NCBI GenBank assembly: GCA_949152475.1
Contig: OX424570.1
Location: 27,276,694-27,340,693, forward strand
Direction: 5' to 3'
DNA from: Terebella lapidaria
Lineage: Eukaryota > Annelida > Polychaeta > Terebellida > Terebellidae
DNA: 64,000 nucleotides
Within the stretch, counting starts at the first letter, position 1. Each line of letters opens with the position of its first letter. Shown one piece after another: positions 60,901-64,000 of this stretch. Made by a program: the position numbers and the translations under genes. The notes beneath the pieces were generated by a model. It was not told the DNA's origin, did not search any database, and saw only the letters and a program-made list of their open reading frames with translations.

Positions 60901-62493
60901 TCTGTTCAATAGTAACTTATAAACAACAAAGTAAACGGCCCAACCATACACTATTCATACGTAGTTAAATTATATCAACACATTTTTGTTCTTGAGAGAC
61001 GTCGACTTTCAAGATATTGTTTTACATGTTCTTAACGAGTGTTCAGTTTGTAGGGTTTTAATACTTGAGGGTAGATTGTTCAAGATTAACCTTTAACATC
61101 GAAGTTGTTTGAGGCGCTACCATGAACTCGTGGTCCCATAAAATTATGTTGTGCGTTTCGAGTAAAACTAAGTTGCACGTTCTGAGAACATTGCACATGA
61201 GAATAGGGGTTAATTTTCCCGGATTTGCCCGGAGGGTTGATAAATTATTTGAATGTCATGTTCATTGTGTGAGCGGGACTGAGTGGTAGCAGCGATATTG
61301 GGCAATCATTCACATCTGAAAGGGAACTCACTTCCTCATTATATGATAATTTGTTTATCAGTTATCTGCTGAACATCAGGAAATGTAATATATCCACTTG
61401 AATTCATGTTATCTGTCAAATATATGGTTCATCGTTGTATAGTTGCTTGATGTCTGTGAACTAAACGCCTTTTGTGAATGAAATTGTTATACTTAAGTTA
61501 CTGGATCTCTGGACTGATAACCTATTGCCATGCCGTTGCATTCGTTGTTCGTCCGCTTAGATGTTTAGTTGTCGTCTTTAAAGTCTACAGTGGAATGTTT
61601 CTGAAGTTTTACACAAATATAGCTAAAAAAAATACTTCAAAACGGAGAATTTTTTATTTTTGCAAATTTTCAGAATGTCGGCCATTTTCGACGAAAAAAA
61701 ATTGGACAATTATCGATTATGGTTATTATTATTAACCATCACAATTATGGTCGTTTTCTCATAATCCGTGAAGAAAGCCTTACTTGCATATAATTTTTTT
61801 CTATTGGGCATATCAGGGGACACAAGTAAGGCATGTAGTGCTCACGCGTTCCTGCCCAGTGCCAACACTGGACTCACACTTGATTTCCCCCGCACTTTGT
61901 CCCATGTATATCAGAAGAAGGATTATTCTATCCTTGACTCATCAAGATGTTGTTATTTCAGAAAGGGATTAACTGACGCCCCCAATGATGCTGGTAACGA
62001 TTCACCCGGTATGGATGTTATCTTACAACCTGCCCCTAAGAGAGTGAGTCGACAGCAAGCCAGTGCCGGGGATGGTGTTGTCTACTGTACGATAGATGAG
62101 AACGAGATGGAACCGAGTCGTCAAGACGTACCAGAAGCAGAATATGTCGGCCCAGACCCGCCCAGACAGAGTGAGACAAATCACGAGTATCTCGCCTTGA
62201 TAGAAGATTCCTCTGACACTGTTCCAGCTGTGCGATTCGTGGCAACATCACCTCAGCGGTCACCTTATATCAGCATGGAGGGAACTCGAGGGGCCAACAA
62301 ACCGTGCTCCAGCGTGAAGGGGCTCTTGTATGCCAACATGGACGGAACTCGCAGGGCCAACAAACCGTGCTCCAGTGCAAAGCAGGAACGGATCGTGTAT
62401 GCCAATGTCAACACAACAGGAGGAGCATCGCCTCCAAAACCTGGCTCAGACCAGCAAGTGTCACAGTATGTCAACCAGTCCATTCAGCATTAA
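57970..62493 (+). CDS. SUEL-lectin transmembrane receptor with tyrosine-motif tail (L5)
   Basis: Five exons: 57,970-58,039, 58,346-58,678, 58,792-59,253, 59,423-59,498 and 61,962-62,493; 490 codons plus stop, phases 1-1-1-2 as in L4. The start MDEMLRTLCFFMLFSVGSL is a signal peptide. SUEL domain 1 (CGAGEVIQVEDVFVY, FACDRRRKCSDFH), SUEL domain 2 (RCDGKPSCHDVEY), a Thr-rich stalk, a membrane span identical to that of L4 apart from about one residue, and a tail with the same seven tyrosines, one changed in context (YISM instead of YANM). The most changed part relative to L4 is domain 1; domain 2, span and tail are nearly the same. A lone Met upstream is not needed; this ATG matches the one in L4. 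Likely a cell-surface signalling lectin. Confidence 0.86.
59664..59841 (+). CDS. Alternative terminal exon of L5 (tail without tyrosine motifs)
   Basis: Follows a TTTACAG acceptor in the same phase as the regular tail exon and stays open for 59 codons to a stop: LCEICKKSLGMSGLCDCSG, then KRTGEECMKYAEWLAKDNDS and WMAWANTRI. Joined to exon 4 it would give a 372-residue receptor with a different short tail. No family recognised; the four Cys near its start resemble a small metal-binding or juxtamembrane motif. Splicing is inferred from sequence only. Confidence 0.5.
59889..60125. mobile_element. Long perfect-type palindrome (foldback element) in the intron of L5
   Basis: Left arm 59,889-59,996 and right arm 60,019-60,125 are near-perfect inverted copies of about 107 bp with a 22-bp loop. 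Outer ends are GTTGGGGAATG and CATTCCCCAAC. No coding capacity. A copy with a shortened left arm is at 36,016-36,211. Confidence 0.9.
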
Positions 62494-63924
62494 GAGCAGA
62501 GGAATTGTTCATATTGTTTCTAGACTAGGGGCAATGAGCTGAATGATGCGATGACAACAGTGCTAATTTAGGGGTTGATGATTAGACAGGTAGTGTTGTT
62601 TATATACGTGTAATGTAATACAATTATATTCAGAACGGAATAATTTACGAATGGTTTATGAAAAAGTACAAGAATGACATATTCCAGAAGCGTTTAATCA
62701 TAATCTAATTGAAATATATGAATGTACTTGTGAAGTATGAATTTCATGATCAGGTCTAAAAGATTCTACCAACATATTAGAGTAATGACTGGATCCAAAC
62801 ACATGAAAGAGTCAGACCAAATAACAAAAATTGTTTCAGTGTTTGGCAGCCAATGTCTTTAAATCCACACCAGTGATGTTTCCAATGTACTCAAACACAT
62901 CCGTTATTGTATCGTATGAGGGCTCCCAATTGTACCTCGATATAGCTAGCAGCAAGTGAGTAACAGGCTGACGTTGTTGACTGAGGAATATATTTTTTGT
63001 CATATCAGTTTAAGTTAGAAGCATAGAATGTTCAAGTAATATGTCTGCTACTATGTATATTCTGCATGAACGTGTGATATTAATTATTGATTATGAGTTA
63101 GTTTGGATGAGCTCATTCCACTATGAATCAACCTGGCTTTCTAAGCATGAATGAGTCAGAGAGCGGAAGTATATATATATAATCACATACTATCAATAAC
63201 AATAAAATGAATGAAATAATGTACATGTATATAGTCTCATATAAATAGTTTGGTTATTGATAAAACCATACAGTAAATAATATGTACATGAAATAGGCAA
63301 AATACATATTGCTTCAGCATGAGCAGTATCGTGCCCTGGTGGGGTCAATTTCATCAAATATTTGGTCATGGTTATTGTATTGTTTAGTGAGATTGTATCG
63401 CCTTTGTGAGACACCAGACGAGTATGTGTTCCTCAGCTTGAATCTCTAACTCACCATGGAATCGTCTATTTTCTCGGAGTATACGTGGTCAGCGGCCGGT
63501 CCCAACACGGACGTTGTAAGACCCGATTCCAAACCATAGGGTGAACGACTCGGAAGTTCTGTATCGTGTTGTGTCCGCTTGTTCGGGGCTAAGGAGGGTT
63601 GGAGTCTCTTGTATGCAGTATTTGTGCTGCTAGCAGGTTGGCTCTGTGTAAAATTGGACCAGGGACAAACGTGACTTGGAAAGTTTAGAGGTATGTGTAT
63701 GGTAATTGGGTAAGACGTCTTTCACGTGTCTGTTTATTTGATTACTCATATGAGTCCATATATCTCAGATGTCATGTTTCGTATATTCGCAGAAATTGTA
63801 TATTAGTAGAATTTATTGCTAGAATTGTATATCATATGTAACTTCGAAGCTGTTCACTCCCATCATTCATTTTGGAATATTGTAATCATAAACAATTCAT
63901 ACTCTACTGACAAGACTACAAAAT
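62494..63924. other. 3' flank of L5, matching the flank of L4
   Basis: Same sequence as 38,590-40,020 with scattered differences. No further coding exon recognised. Confidence 0.5.
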
Positions 63925-64000
63925 CACCTACGTGTCAGGGGTTATCAGAAATACATATGTATTTCTGGGGTTATTCCAGCACCAGCACACTCCTCCCAAT
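63925..64000 (-). mobile_element. Left edge of a second copy of the DIRS-like fossil
   Basis: Matches the first about 75 bases of the element at 40,021. The rest lies beyond the window. Confidence 0.75.

Larger units (their letters stand above)
56857..64000. repeat. Segmental duplication, copy B
   Basis: Partner of 32,493-40,093 in the same orientation, still matching at the end of the window. Here the LINE at its left continues past the breakpoint, so this is more likely the original arrangement. It lacks the SINE/LINE-tail insertion of copy A and has the complete foldback element. Confidence 0.93.

Overview
The window is animal (metazoan) nuclear DNA: AT-rich, intron-bearing and about half mobile elements. 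The element mix (a Helentron-type Helitron with endonuclease, a Gypsy LTR element, a DIRS-like element, CR1/Jockey-like LINE pieces, foldback MITEs and 'aaggtca'-rich satellite-bearing elements) together with a CASD1 orthologue and SUEL-type lectin receptors fits a marine invertebrate such as amphioxus, a mollusc or a brachiopod. The sequence alone does not settle which. No bacterial genes, CRISPR arrays, rRNA or tRNA genes were recognised.

Layout. 1-1,700: non-coding. About 1,700-10,400 (minus): a Helentron-like Helitron with a C76/USP-like cysteine protease domain, DUF6570-like region, Rep, PIF1-type helicase and C-terminal endonuclease, split by a recent 739-bp tandem duplication. 10,500-14,971: a satellite-bearing repetitive element carrying a nested LINE and a nested MITE-like element. 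15-19.6 kb and 22.3-24.2 kb: elements built of 'aaggtca'-type repeats ending in a GGACC-AAA-GGTCC hairpin. 25.2-29.0 kb: a Gypsy LTR element with matching LTRs. 40.0-44.3 kb: a DIRS-like fossil with a 771-bp internal tandem array.

Host genes. (1) A cluster of at least five SUEL/Gal-lectin loci: three on the minus strand (19.7-20.2, 29.6-30.7 and 32.3-32.5 kb; the last is a fragment) and two nearly identical complete genes on the plus strand (33.98-38.59 and 57.97-62.49 kb). The complete genes encode a signal peptide, two SUEL lectin domains, a Thr/Pro-rich stalk, one transmembrane helix and a tail with seven tyrosines in ITIM-like, YxxM and YxN contexts. They lie in a segmental duplication of at least 7.1 kb whose left breakpoint cuts through another lectin exon. 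An alternative terminal exon would give a different tail without these motifs. (2) CASD1 (sialate O-acetyltransferase), C-terminal half, minus strand 46.4-52.6 kb. One of its exons has been amplified into a 33-copy, 80-bp minisatellite that keeps splice-donor sequences, and the 5'-most copy has a stop in place of a conserved Trp.

The best candidates for undescribed biology are the lectin-receptor cluster, which looks like a family of phosphotyrosine-signalling immune-type receptors, and the coding-exon minisatellite in CASD1. CASD1 lies between the two complete receptor genes. A functional link (lectin versus glycan modification) is speculation.
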